From positions 21,305,976 to 21,369,975 of the forward strand of contig OX393564.1 in assembly GCA_947652115.1 (NCBI GenBank): a DNA stretch of 64,000 bases. Direction: 5' to 3'. Shown here one piece after another: positions 10,419-33,900 of this stretch (position 1 is the first letter of the stretch; the number at the start of each line of letters is the position of its first letter). The stretch is from Blastomussa wellsi. Taxonomy: Eukaryota > Cnidaria > Anthozoa > Scleractinia > Plerogyridae. Below the pieces are notes generated by a model. It had not been told where the DNA came from. It was given only the letters and a program-made list of their open reading frames with translations, and ran no database searches. The translations under genes and the position numbers were made by a program.

Positions 10419-11446
10419 TGACACTATAAGAAGAAATACGATGCTGAAAAGCAGCATAATATGACACAAGCAAAGTGTATAAAGCGCCCAAAAAGCCCTT
10501 AGAAAATCACGTTTGCGATATCGTTAAATCTTATTAGCAGTGCAGCCCTACTTTAATTGTACCCACTCTTATGTTTGTTCCTGTCGTGTTAAGATTTAAA
10601 ATTTGACGTCCTACAACGTTGTAATTGAAATGCCATAAAAGGTTTATTAAGCCCCTCCGGGCGTATTGGACATTCATGTTTGACATGTTACCGCGTCAAT
10701 AGAAAGCTGTCAAAAGGTATTCGTTGACAATATCACATAATCAAAGCAGTCCCGGGCTCATGACTTCAGCTCATTGAGGTCTAAATTAAGTTGTCGGGTT
10801 TTAATTTGCCCGAGGGGCGAAGTATAACCGCTTCAATGCGTCCTCTTGGTATTAAATGGCCCAATTATTCGGCGTCGCACATGACTCCCCACCTAAATGT
10901 TTCAAAATCACCCACCCCACCTTAGCTCAAGGCCTGGATCCGCCACTGATCATCATTATTTTCTTGCTGAAAAAAAAAAAATACAACGAAGATGTTAATT
11001 TCGTTTTCTCACTGGAGAAAAATATTTAGTCCGGAGATCAGAGTCCGGGATTTGAACTTGCAACCTCGTGACCGGAAGGAAGGAAAGTAGGTTTGAAGGT
11101 GGAGGTCGTGTTTGGTTGCACTTTCTCAATTCTTCATCTTTGTCAATTTGTTTCTTTGGTTTCCTTTTCTTAGTTTTTCTTTTTTTACGAGAGTATTTTT
11201 GGCTGGGGTCATACCTATGCCTTATCCATGCTGGGGTGAGCTTTCGGTGAGCTTAGGATTTAAGTCAAGATGCTCCTGTCAAGTTGTTGACAGAAGCTTT
11301 CTAACGAGGTACCGCTGGACCGTTGCACCAGCGGGCGTCAAAGATCGAGGGAAAAACCTGGGGAAAAACCGAGCGGGCGAAAGTTAGAAGTCTTGAAAAC
11401 ATTTTGAGCCCTTCAGAAGTTCTTATAGCTCGTCCGCGAGGCAGGC

Positions 11447-21681
<10,235 letters not shown>

Positions 21682-22344
21682 CTGACACACCAATACATCT
21701 TTGATTACAAAAACATGTTGTAACTTATACGAAATTTATCATAGATGTTATACAATTTTAAAATATGCCTCTCAGGAAAAAAATAGTAGACATATTTAAG
21801 AAACACAGTATAAATTAATTCTGATCCCTTAGAAAGGGGCTTGCATTGAGTTGTGTCATATGTATAGAGCAGTTTTCAATAGAGTGATTGTTCTTGGTTA
21901 TACTCGTGATTGGTTGAAAATGCGGCACAAGCTTTTTAAATCTATAGTTGATAAGCATTGTCATGCAAAATCAGGGAAAAAGAAATTAATTTGGTAATTG
22001 TGACACTCAACTCCAGTAAAGTTGCTCTCCACAGAGTAAATTTGTCTGCTCCAAGAGCTCACAGGCTGGGGTTGTTGCTTTGTCCAGCACAAACGGTCTT
22101 CTGTTAAACATCTTTATTTTTAATGGGTAAAACATTCTGTGGACTATGTTTGAAAATTGGAAAACTTTGCTCTTTCATTCAAGCTGGGGAATGAAGACTA
22201 TCGTGTGAAAGCAGCTCTTGAAAAAGAGGATCTTGGTATCACTTTAGGCATTCAGGACAGAATGCTAAGATATCTTTTTACCCAGTAAGGGTAAAAATAT
22301 AAACTCAATAAATTGACCTTGCTTAATGTGTGGCTTAATTCATA

Positions 22345-22440
22345 GATAGGTTGGTAGAGCATCACACCGGTTTCGTGGAGGTCACAGGTTCAAATCCTTT
22401 TGAATCCCTGATTTTTTCAGGCTTCTTCTTTCGAATTGCT
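22345..22440 (+). repeat. tRNA-like SINE-2 fragment
   Basis: TAGGTTGGTAGAGCATC (A-box-like) and GGAGGTCACAGGTTCAAATCC (B-box-like) are followed by a GAATCCCTGATTTTTTCAGGC trailer. A related head lies at 37225-37330. The acceptor and anticodon stems do not close, so it is not called as a tRNA gene. Confidence 0.5.
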
Positions 22441-22760
22441 TAAATTGGAAATTAACTGCGATGATCATTCTTCACTTTCAGTGTACCTGTATTTTGAAGT
22501 GTTGCATGCAAAGAGAAAAAGATCATCATATATTTAGATTATCCTTTGGCTAATAATACTTACGGTAATAATAAGATTGAGATTATATTTCTATATTTCT
22601 TGCATATTTTTATTATGTAACTCAAGATATGTATTTTTATCTTTAGATAATAGATTATTATTGTTGTTATTATTATTATTATATTATTATTTTGTTCTTG
22701 GTGGTATAAATTGATCAAGCATTACATCTTTTCATAGATCAATGTATTCCATCACATGTT

Positions 22761-22775
22761 TTTATTGTGAATAAA
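22761..22775. terminator. Back-to-back poly(A) signals, both strands
   Basis: TTTATT (22761-22766, AATAAA on the minus strand) is followed after three bases by AATAAA (22770-22775, plus strand). One serves FIG4 and the other the Rh gene, which converge here. Confidence 0.6.
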
Positions 22776-22981
22776 ATCATAACAGTTCTTATTCATCTGC
22801 TTGTTTTGCAATGGCATCTGTTAGGCATCAAATGAAGTTTGAGCCAATTGCAGGCCTTGGTTTGGCAGTGTAGCAGCTCTCGGAAGCTTGTAATTCTACT
22901 CATACTGGTCCTCTACATCTAAGTAGCAGGTGTAGTAACTCGGAAATGGTCTATTTGTTCGTTGAAAATGTCTTTATGATT

Positions 22982-25900
22982 TTACTGATAGTTCTTGCTG
23001 ACATATTTCCTATAAACCTCGATACTAACAGGTGAAGGCCAAAAGCGACCATCCTTTCCAGCATCAATGTAGGCTTTGTACAGGGCTTCAGAAGGTCTCT
23101 CTACTGTGGGAGGCCTGACTTTGTGATTACAGTCCAGCGTAAAGGGTTTGTGTACTGCCCTAAAACATCAAATACAAAATACTGAGTCGATTTTGTCATG
23201 TTCTGTGTTCATACACTTTTATATACGTTTTCCGAATTACAAAAAGCGCTGTTCTGTGTAAATATTACAGGGGACTGATCATAAAAAAATTCTCCACCTA
23301 AACAAACCTATTGTTTTTTTTTCAACCAATCAAGAGCAAAACGAAAACTGAATGTTTGTTCAGTAGATTGTTTTTCCCTCATAGGTAGGCAGCGTGGCCA
23401 AGTCAGTGGTTATGGCGCCGTACTTGAAATCCGCTCTGACCACGAACTGGAGTTGTTTCTTGGCAGAATAGTTCAGCTCCTTGGTCATTCTTGTAAATAA
23501 CCAACTGGTTTGTGTAACAGAGTGAACTAGGACTTGTGTGACTTAGAATTGCGTGACAATATAGTCGTCTAGTTAAGGAATTTTTGTAGAATTTTGCAAC
23601 TTTAGTCTTTGTAATGGGAACCCTTTTTGGGGGTCTCATGTGACAGTTTTTCTGAGAGATTTGCTTCTGTCTCTTGCACATCGAATCGTACAAACTGTAA
23701 AGCCCATTTACAGCAAATAAACGCTGTTGGTTTTTGAGAAGAACTCCAGATTTGCGGTTGGTATTTCTTTATTTACCACTATTACATTTGCCTCCCACCA
23801 GTTTTTTTTTTTAAACATTTGTTTCATTTCAGTTTGAGTGGCATGCCTGGGAACTAGCTAAACCTCTGGTTGCATTGTCAAATCCAAGTTGATTTGCAGT
23901 GTAATTTATGTATCTGCTGATTGACCAGATGTGGGTTTTTTGCTGTCATTTTACATCAGTTTTTAGAAATCACTATACATAGCATAACATGCGGGGAACA
24001 ATTTTGACGATTTCTTCACTTCGAAGTACTTAAACTAACAGCATTACAAAACAAAACTTCAAGTCAAGCTTACCAGTTGTGACGAATATGTTTTACTCCT
24101 GGACGTTCCTTATCTGGAAGGGCAGTCTTTCCGAACTGAACAAATCTACAAAACAAACAAACAAACTATTTTGATGAAGACTTTCTTTCACTGCCGTTGT
24201 GTGAGTCAGGGTGTATGGCCTGATACATGTTTAGTGCATTGGACTGGGTTCAAGCCTTGGCCTCAGTCAATATGTTGTGTTCTTGGGCAAGACATTAAAC
24301 TCTTACAGTGCTTGTGTCCACTCAAAGATTTTCCAACTTTTTTCACCTACTAAAAAGCAACCGTGAGTACTCAAAGGCAGTCACCACAGTATGTAATAGA
24401 CCGCTGGAATGAAGATCGTGTGTATAGCTTTCAAAAGCTCAAGGAAGGTCAAAAATGTACTCCAGGTCACTAGGTTTTCAAAGGAAAATTGAGATATTCT
24501 CAGCTAAATTATAAATGCATACAAAGTCTCATACAAACTCTTTTATTATACGCTTTGGTCACTGTGGTGGCTCAGAACAGTTTCCAGCACTATCCAAGAC
24601 TTAGATTATGATGAGTCATTATAACCACTCTTTATCAGTTGATGCTACAATCATGGTATCAAAAAACTGCCAAATCATTGGTGCACACGTTGTTATCATT
24701 TTCGTGACATAATAGGTTACCATAGAAACAATATGACCTGCTAAAAACACTTAATTTTAGCTTTAACTGCTAATAACTCAAAAACGAGCTTGGTGACTTT
24801 TATTATCGAATTTTGATAAGCATGATAAGATACAACTTTTTGCAAAGCTTAAAAAAATTCTGTGGAAGGGGGTTCAGAGCCACCTTAACTTTTCGAAAAG
24901 AAAGAGTGGTTATAATGACCCATCAAATTCTAAGTCTTTGAAAGTGCTGGAAACTGTTTTGAGACACCTTAAAAAATAAACAAGGGCTTCCAGGGGCAGA
25001 TCCAGGAATTCTTGATGGGGGGGGGGGGGGGGGGGGGTCCATCCACTCAGTTGAGTGATAAGAAGCGATCCTGTCAGCGTCAAGCAAGTAGTAAAAACAA
25101 AAAACATTGGTCTGAGGGGGTTCTGGACCCCCTCCCCCACTGACCCTCCCCTTGGAACCACCACTGGCTTCGCTTGCTTTAGATAGGAAACAGCAGAGGA
25201 AGTAAAAGAATTAATTCATAGTGTTGGCTTGTAAGATATGTCACCAATCAATAATTACTTGCTCAACGAGGTGAGAATTTCCGATTTAGAAAATCCAAAC
25301 CTCCAACCTCCACAGAACAGTCAGTTAACAGATATCACAATAACCAGAGAGTTCACAAGATGAAAGTATACATTGAATTTTACGAAGCTCGTTTGCGATG
25401 GAGTTGGATATGACAGAAAAAGGGAGACAGCACTTCAGACTAAGAATAAGCAACAATAGTAATGATAGTTTTACCTGCGATACTTCTCCATACTTTTTTC
25501 TTGTGGTTCCTTGGGTCCAACACCATACACATCCTGCATAGATGGCAAAAGCTCCTAACAACATTAATAAACAAAATTTCAGAACAGTGTACCACTATCT
25601 CATTTAACACACAATTTCCAGGAAACATCTTAGTGAACACACCCCTCTGCAACAGACCCACTGAACCCCTACCCAGTAGATTATTTTCCCCTACCCAACG
25701 GAAATTTAGTCTCCCCAGTAACCAGTGAATATTTTTATTTTACCCAGAGACTGTGCAGTGTGACCCAGCGTATTTTGTTTGCAAAAAATAAGACAAAATA
25801 TGCAAAATAAAACAGAAAACGAGCGGACCCAGTGGGAAATTAGCCAACCTGGTGACTTTTTTCCCGAAAACCCATTGAGGATAAAGATTCCACTGGGTCT

Positions 25901-28900
25901 GTTACAGAGGGGTGTGTAAACGTACATTACAAGATGCACTGTACTAACATTACTTCTAGTTACGAACTTAAACGTAATTAACTACTACGTACTTTGAACG
26001 GAACAAAGGAAAACAAAAGTACAACATGACTTTGTTGTAATTCTTTGTTGATGTAATAGGCCAAGTGCGAGTTGCCTTTTACTTCTGTTTCAAAATGAGT
26101 CTTCGTGCTAATCTGTTCCTATGGAAATTAGTTTAATTAGCATAACACGAGGGTGCACAAAGACTTGTTCTCCCAGAGGAAAAAACCAACTCAGAAATAG
26201 CCTATTCTCTTTCCCATTTTATCCAAGTAGGTACATGTAGGTGTCTTGACCAAAAACCAAATTTTCCTCAGGAGATTGATGGAAAGAGTATGGAAATAGT
26301 TACAATGCTATGTGCCTTACCGTTGCCACTCCAGAAAGTTTTTGATTAAATTTTGACATCTTTTTGACAACTTTTTGCTAACTTCAAAGCGAGCCAGCCA
26401 ATCATGACATGAGAATGTAAATTCCCAAGGGAGTGAATGCACTTATAATTTGACATCTCTGCCCTTGGAAATTCTCATGTTCTGATTGGCTGGCTCGCTT
26501 TGAAGTTAGCAAAAAGTTGTCAAAAAGATGTCAAAAGTTAATCGAAACTTTCTCGAGTGGCAACAGTAAGGCGCGTAGCACTGTAATGAAGTGAAATTAG
26601 AAGCTGAACACAAGACAGCATACCTGAAAGGAAACATAGCAGGTACTGGTACTACTGCTTTTTTCTAGCAAAGATATGGCTGAACTGTCATCATCTGTAC
26701 TGGACCCATCATCACTGCTCTCATCCACACTGAGTGGCTCAGGAGCTGCCCCCACTGCTCTGCGTGTAGGAACAGGGCGTCTGCTACAATATTGAAAAAG
26801 TAAAACAATACATAATTGTGGGTTATTGGCCAAGCTTGTTCAGGAAAGATGGCAGGATATTGTCCAAGTTCTTTTTGCATGTTTATAGACCAAGACAAAG
26901 TCAAGGTCCACAAAAGAAGAATGAGGACAATATTCTGCCATCTTGACGGCCAAACATGAACGCTAACAGAGTCCTCACTGAATGGGATGCTAGTCTATCG
27001 TAGGCGAACCCCCTGCCCCACCCACCAGTATTTTGCTGGTATCCCTGGGCGATAAAAGTGCCTCGACCAAGAACACAATGCTGTGATCCTGGCCATGGCT
27101 TGAATCTGGACTGCACGATCCAGGGCCAGTGCACTAACCATTAGGCCACCGTACCTCACACAGCTCAAATTTATTTCAAAACAGGTCAATCCCACTTCAA
27201 CCTGTCTCTTGCAGTGTACAGCAACACATCATGCAGGGTGTCAAACTATACCAAAACAGACACAAGAATTGCTTACCCGGTGGACTTTGCCGGAGCTCTC
27301 ACCACAAAAGGACTGTGATTATGAGAAGTTGGTGGCATGAAATCTCTGAAAACAAAAGTGTTGATTAAACTGTGTATAAAATGTTTGCCTGGGTGCAGGT
27401 ACGCGTTTGGTGTGGTAGCAGCAAAGCTGAAGGCAAGGCAAAATAAAGTGACATACAGTGGCGGATCTAGGGGAGGGCCTGCCCCCCCTCCCGTTATTGG
27501 TGAAAATTTTAAGGCCTAAATTTTTCAAGCCCCCACCTTAATTTAAGGCCCAAAGGGCCAAAAAATCCCCCACCCCTGTTAGAAAGTCTTGATCCACCAC
27601 TGAAATAGCCGGGGCTTCTCTCACTTTCTTGGTGCCTCTGTACCAGATTCCTAAATTCGCTCGCAGACTCCAGCTTCGCCCCTTGCGTGTTTGATCCAAA
27701 CGTGAGCCTGCTGATAATGAAAGATCCATTTCCCCTCTCTCAGTGGCTATTGATTTCTGAAAATAATCCCCCAGTTATTTTATGGCTTTTTTCGCTTGAT
27801 TGTATTGTCAAAGGGATCGAATTATCAGAGGAGGGAATTCAGTGACTAGAAAGAGATTGGCCTTATTAAAATTTGGATGGAATTTGATTCTAAAAAATTC
27901 AAAATGCAAATTCATCAGAAATATAGTCATCCAATAATTTAAAGTACAGTAGCATTACACACAAAACGACCTCTGCAGTCGACGCTCTGTAGCTTTGTGA
28001 AATAGGAGAGCTATTTGGTATCTCGATTTTTAAAAACACAGAGCTTATCAATCTAAGATCAAAATATCAAATGAATTCTTCTCACTTAATGCCCCCCCTA
28101 CATTTCTAAAAACAACATCACTGAGTTGATAAATATCAATAATTATTATCCCCACTTTCTTGTCAAAAAAATTTATTACCACTGTAGGAGAAATGAGGTG
28201 TTGATCACATACCTACAAGACTTCTGCATGAGATGAGGATGAAGTGTCTCCAGGACAGTCAGATTATACGGCTGATAATACTCTGAAAACATATCCACGA
28301 GTTCATGATCAGCTGGATCAGAGGAACGGCTGTTTTCTTTTCTTTCGTCATTTTCCGGTTTGTCTGAAGGAGATTCTACAAGCCAATAGTGCACGTGTTA
28401 AAGGAGTTCTGTCAAGGAAACACATCTTGACAAGTTTAGCCCTCATTTTTTGAGTTTTTCAATTAAAAACATTTCACAACTGTCCTCATTCGAGGACAGT
28501 TTCTTCTCAGCTTATTGTTGCCTCTTTGGTGTTTTTCTACCTTGGTAAACTATCACTAAATTTTCAAGGTTTCCTTTGATTGAAGACAATTTTATACATT
28601 ACCGAAGATTACTTCATTTGTGGTGACTAAGCCCCTTTTAAGTTGGTTCTTTTGAAACAAATTTCAAAATTGATGATGCTATGCTTTAACATTAGCCAAG
28701 TTTAGTAGTAGTCTTATAAGTGCCTTTCAAAACTAAAACCCCTTAACTTTACCGGCCCTAGAAAACTCTACAATTTCCTCCAAATTTAGACAATAAAAAC
28801 ATTTTACACCATAATGAGATGACACCACTGCTACTCTCAAATTCAAGCATAAATAAAGTTTTTGTATGTATGTATGTGTACCAACCATCAAGGGTAGGGT

Positions 28901-30856
28901 GGGGCAAAGAATTCACCACTGACTGATCCCACCATTTGGTATAACTGTGAAAAATAAAAATAGACTTTAAAGTAAGAATGCGTGAATATGTGGTATTATT
29001 CTAATTAAGAGCATAAAACTACTATATATACACGATGAAATTTTTAGACTGAGACAGGCCATTGTCTGTAGCATGAAAACGAAACCTTTTGTCTTAATAC
29101 TTGCTAATTCTTATCCTGCTCGATGCAGGTCGCAACTTTAATTTGTAATTTTCACTGGCCTAGACCCTACCATGTGACCTACAAATAATTAACAATTATC
29201 TGCGAAATTGTGTGGAAAAGCACCTGATACTTAGCCAAGTTGGCTAAAATCAGACAATATTCTGCAAGATCGATTCAGCAGAATAATTGTTTTATTATTC
29301 ATTATAATACAGATAGGATTCTGCGGGTAGTCTGATTGGTCAAAAACTTGTGTTTTATCATGTCTTGTGCGGGAAGCAGTTGAGCTAGTGACGAGATTAG
29401 GCTGTCTGGTATGTCACCTTTTCCTGTTTTTAGAGGCTCTCAAATCTAAAGTTGAGTTGTGATGTAAGTAATAATCGCTTGGCAGTTCCCATATGTTGTG
29501 CTTTTCCTGTAGCGGTGAAAATATCCCAAGAAACAGATTCATCGCTTGTTGTTTGTCAGCATCTGTCAAAATGGGTTGAAGATACAAATGAGATAAATGA
29601 CCTGACAGTTCCACAAAGCATAAAAGATGGGAGGTGCAGTGGCTGGATCAAGCTGTCTGGGTTTCAAGCTTTGGCAAAACCAGGGGAAACACAACGCCAT
29701 GTGCATAACGTCACAATTTCTCAAGGTGGCCAACACCAGCAAGAGAAGCAAAATTATGAAGGTGGAAATTAAAAGATGAAAAATACATAAAACAATCTAT
29801 CTTTGGTATAAATCTTAACCTTAAATATTCAGGGGTTGCCTTAAAAATTGTCAAATGTTCAAAATTTCATTTTTCCATTTTGTCACCCTTGCTGGGGTCA
29901 TTGCATTGCATTCTTGGGCAAGACACTGCTTGCATAGTGCCTCTCCCCACCCCACCCATGTGTATAAATTGGTATTGGCAAGGTAACCCTACGATACAGT
30001 AACATCCCATCCAAGGGGAGTAGAAACACTCCAAGTCATGCAACGCTAAAGAAACCAGAGATAAGATCCCTGGCCTGATGGGCCATTTGGCTTGAATACA
30101 CAATTTATCATTAATTGGGCATTTATAAAGTAAGTTCAGAAAATAAGGCTGGTTTACACTAACACACAAGCATAAGCATAATGACATAAGCACAAGCATC
30201 AGAAGAACAAACACACTTGTTTTCCTTATGTTGTTTTCACTAGGAATCACTGAGACATAAGGCGACATAAGCATGAGCATAAGCACAAGAAGAACGGACA
30301 GTGTCCGTTCTACTTGTGCTTCTTAAGTCGTTATGCTTATGCGCTAGTGAAAACAGGCTTAAGACAAAAACAACTAACAATAAACCTCAGATGAAGAACT
30401 TCTCTCACCAGTAAAAGCGTTGCTGTAGTAACGAGATACAGTCTGCATGATGTCTCTCGAGTGAGATGTAAATGGCGACACTTTGCGATAGGTGCGAATC
30501 CTTAAAAGAATAACAAGATCATAAGCGTACGGGCAATTTGTTGCCGAGGGGGGGGGGGGGGGGGGTTAACCATTTGCCTTGTGCAAATTTGTTCTTCTGT
30601 CCAAAAAATCTGAGTTGCCCAAAAATTTGGGGGAACTGCAGCCCCCCTGGCCTCCCTGGCCCGTACGTCTATGAACAAGATCGTGACAAACATAAGGATT
30701 AGAGCAGTTTCCACTTGAGGTTCAACAGTAATTTCCATTTTGCATGGGTTTTCATTGCAAATTTCTCAAAAAATCATCAACTAAGAGGTAATTGTCTTGA
30801 TGTACACCACATTCTCAGAACTGACATAAAAGGGTATGTATGGGGATCATAATACT

Positions 30857-30930
<74 letters not shown>

Positions 30931-33900
30931 CTAGAACTAGACATACAGAGAATGTGGCATATGAAAACCATAGTGATCCCTGTTGTTGTTGGTGCGCTTA
31001 GCACAGTAAAGAAGGGGATGGTAGAAAACATCAAGAAAGTATCTAAGAGTGCTAATGTGACAGAGATTCAAAAGGTCTGCATGCTGGGATCTGCGCAACC
31101 CTCAGAAAGGTGCTTAGTATCTGAACAGAAAGATTGACTTGAGTGACTGATGCCCTAGGTGCATGGTTTGCACCTGGCTGATGCAAATAAAGAATACCAG
31201 CAAAGACTGTGGTAGTAGAGATAATAATAATAATAATAATAATATAATAATAATAATAATAATAATAACAATAATAATAATAATAATAAACAAACAAACA
31301 TCAGACATAGTTGGGGATGAGTCTTGGAGATGGCTTAGGAATGGATTTCTAAAAAAGGAGACAGAAGGTTTGATATTGGCTGCACAGGAACAAGCTTTAA
31401 GAACAAACGCGATCAAACACAACATAGATAAGACCTCAGAGACACCACTGTGTAGATTGTGTGGAGAATCTAATGAAACAGTAAGACACATTCTCAGTGG
31501 TTGCAAGAAGCTTGCCCAGAATGAGTATAGGAAACGCCACGACAAGGTCGCCCTGCGGGTACATTGGGAGATGTGCAGGAAATACGGGATAGAGTGTGCT
31601 GACAAGTGGTATGAGCACAAACCCTTGCCAATTGAAGAAAATGGAGAAGTGAGGATAACCTGGGACATGACTATTTTCACAGATAAGATGCTGAAGCAAA
31701 ATCGACCAAATATCACTTTAATGCATAAGGATACACAGAAATGGACACTTATTGACATAGCTGTGCCAGCCGACCAGAATATCATCAGGACCGAGGAGGA
31801 GAAGGTAGAAAAGTACCAGGAACTAGCGTTTGAGATCAGAAGGATTCATGAAGCCTTGAAAGTAACAGTAATACCTGTTGTTATTGGTGCTCTTGGAAGC
31901 ATATCGAAAAGAGCTAAGACCTTTTATGGAATGCTAGGTGTACCTGAATTCATGGGAAGTGTACAGTTGTCGGCCATCCTTGGAACTGCCCACCTGTTAT
32001 GGAAAGTGTTGTGTCCCTGAGCTGCGGGGAGTGGCTGAGACATAATTAACTAAACCCAGTAGAACAACTCAAAACTGGAGAGAATAGAATAATAATAAAG
32101 ATTTGATATTTTGAGGTGGAGATGGACAAAGGGTAAAATAGTGTTGCAGCTCTAGCCAAAACCAACATAATCCCTTTGGCCAATCACACCAGTCATAGAC
32201 TGATGTGAAGCAAATACACCCAGTCGGTGCAAAGTGCGGGAAAAGATGGGCGAGCGAATCACAATTGGTTTTGATTTTACTTCTGTTGGATGAGGGAGAG
32301 ACACAAATTTTTTAACCGATCACTGCGCTTAGCAATTTTTTTGCAAGTGGAGTAATCAGTTCAATGCAAACATCTTACCCATGGACAAGTTGTGATCCAC
32401 CATACTGCAGGGCAAGGGTGTCGCCATGAGCCTCATACAGATCTTCTAAGATCCTGATAAATTGTGTGAAAAAAACTTACTGTAATAGACTTATTATCAG
32501 CCAGTGCTGAAATTTCAACTTGGGGGCAGGCTGGAATCTGTTGCAATTACATTGTGAATTTCTACCCAGGTTGAATTTCAGTTCGACTGAACCCTTTTCG
32601 TGGCTGCCCACTTTCCTCAGCCCTTCAGCTCGGTTTCACAAAGCAGGGGTGAAATTCCAGCCCAGGCTAAAACTTTCATCATGTAACGAAGTGTCGGGAA
32701 TGGGTATCCGACAAATAAGTCACAGATTTTAAGATTCTCAGTTGTTTTACTGCTGTTCTTCTGGTTACAGATTTTTCCGATTCTCTATCTCTCACTTGAA
32801 AAACACACCCCAAAACACGATCTTATTTCAATATTTTTACAATCAAAGGTCCAACGTTCAAAGAGATTGTCTTTCACTTGTCACGCTATGTCACACTTCT
32901 CGACAGAAGATTTGTTCTGGATTTGTTCCGGCTAACTGGGCTGAAATTCACTATGCAATCAGGTCCACAAGCAACTAGAACATTTTTAGAACAAGTCTTA
33001 GCAAATTATCAACAAATGTTAGTAAATTAAAAAAGAACTTTGTCAGGTTAGGATTAGGGTTAGTGTCGTTATACTCTGTAAAAGACAAAACTTTCCCATG
33101 AAAGTGTCCCTTTAAAAAGTAAATTTAGAAAGCTGATGTTTAGTGCATTCGACGATGTCAGTAGTGTTAGAATCTAATTTTCAGCTTTATAGATATTCAA
33201 TATGTTTTGGAGGCAGCATGTCTTCGTTCAGCTGGGATTTTTAAGGATGTTGAGTCCATTTGAAATATTTATTTCCTTTTATTATTATTATTATTTTTTT
33301 AATATTTATTTCCTTTGTTTAAGTGGCATGCCTGGCAACTAGCTATCTCAAAGCTAAGTATTTGACCACTAGAAACAACATTTAATTTATTTATATTTCT
33401 GCATTTTCATAGCATTAAATATCACACTGCTGCCTAATACTGTCAAATTAAACAAAGGTGGAATAGATTAACGATCAAACCATACCTAACAGCATCTGAG
33501 TCAAACTGTACAAATGGCTTGTCAATCACTCCTAATGCATGTAACTTAGAAAAAGTAACAGGGGGTTAGTATGTATCAATCTGTACCTGATCAACCAATG
33601 AAGTGCTTTTTATAAATTAATAGATCACTAACATATCACTATTATTTTTTGCAGTGCTTTATGGATCAGGAATAGATGACGAGCAGCCCCTTTTTTCATT
33701 GGTCCACCTCAAGGGTGAAGTGAAAAAAATAATCGAAAGCACCTCACCACTCATGCTCATGCATGCTCTCAATTTTTCACTTGTGCTCTTTTTTCATTTA
33801 ACAATGGACTAAGAAAAAAGGCTAGAAATAGAGGATTATAGAAACTTTCTAAGATTACTGAATGGTCCACTTTGCAAATTAAGACACAATAGAAAGTACT

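Larger units (their letters stand above)
6770..11446. other. Intergenic region between GT10 and Rh genes
   Basis: No conserved gene is visible. It contains an inverted-repeat-rich element (about 6815-7165), a 4-bp-based minisatellite (8160-8492), a long palindrome (8899-9062), a ~956-bp TIR element (9217-10172) with a tRNA-like insert near 9566-9650, and a small TIR element with a 5-bp target duplication (10223-10418). Stretches 7170-8150 and 10430-11400 show nothing I can name apart from short tRNA-like and hAT-like end fragments around 10926-10950 and 11035-11090. Confidence 0.6.
21682..22981. other. Convergent 3' ends of Rh and FIG4
   Basis: About 1.3 kb between the two stop codons. It holds the presumed 3' UTRs, AATAAA near 22303 on the plus strand and a paired signal at 22761-22775, and a tRNA-like SINE head (about 22345-22440). 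No further coding sequence is seen. Confidence 0.6.

Noticed and set aside
10105..10464. Gly-rich protein frames on the plus strand
   Set aside because: Caused by G runs inside a small TIR element with a TGACA duplication.
25325..25564. Small membrane protein [16 protein letters not shown]...
   Set aside because: Out-of-frame reading of FIG4 exon 25; the correct frame gives [15 protein letters not shown] and joins neighbouring exons.
31114..31785. 223-codon frame on the minus strand
   Set aside because: Antisense shadow of the R2-type endonuclease frame and the TAA tract.
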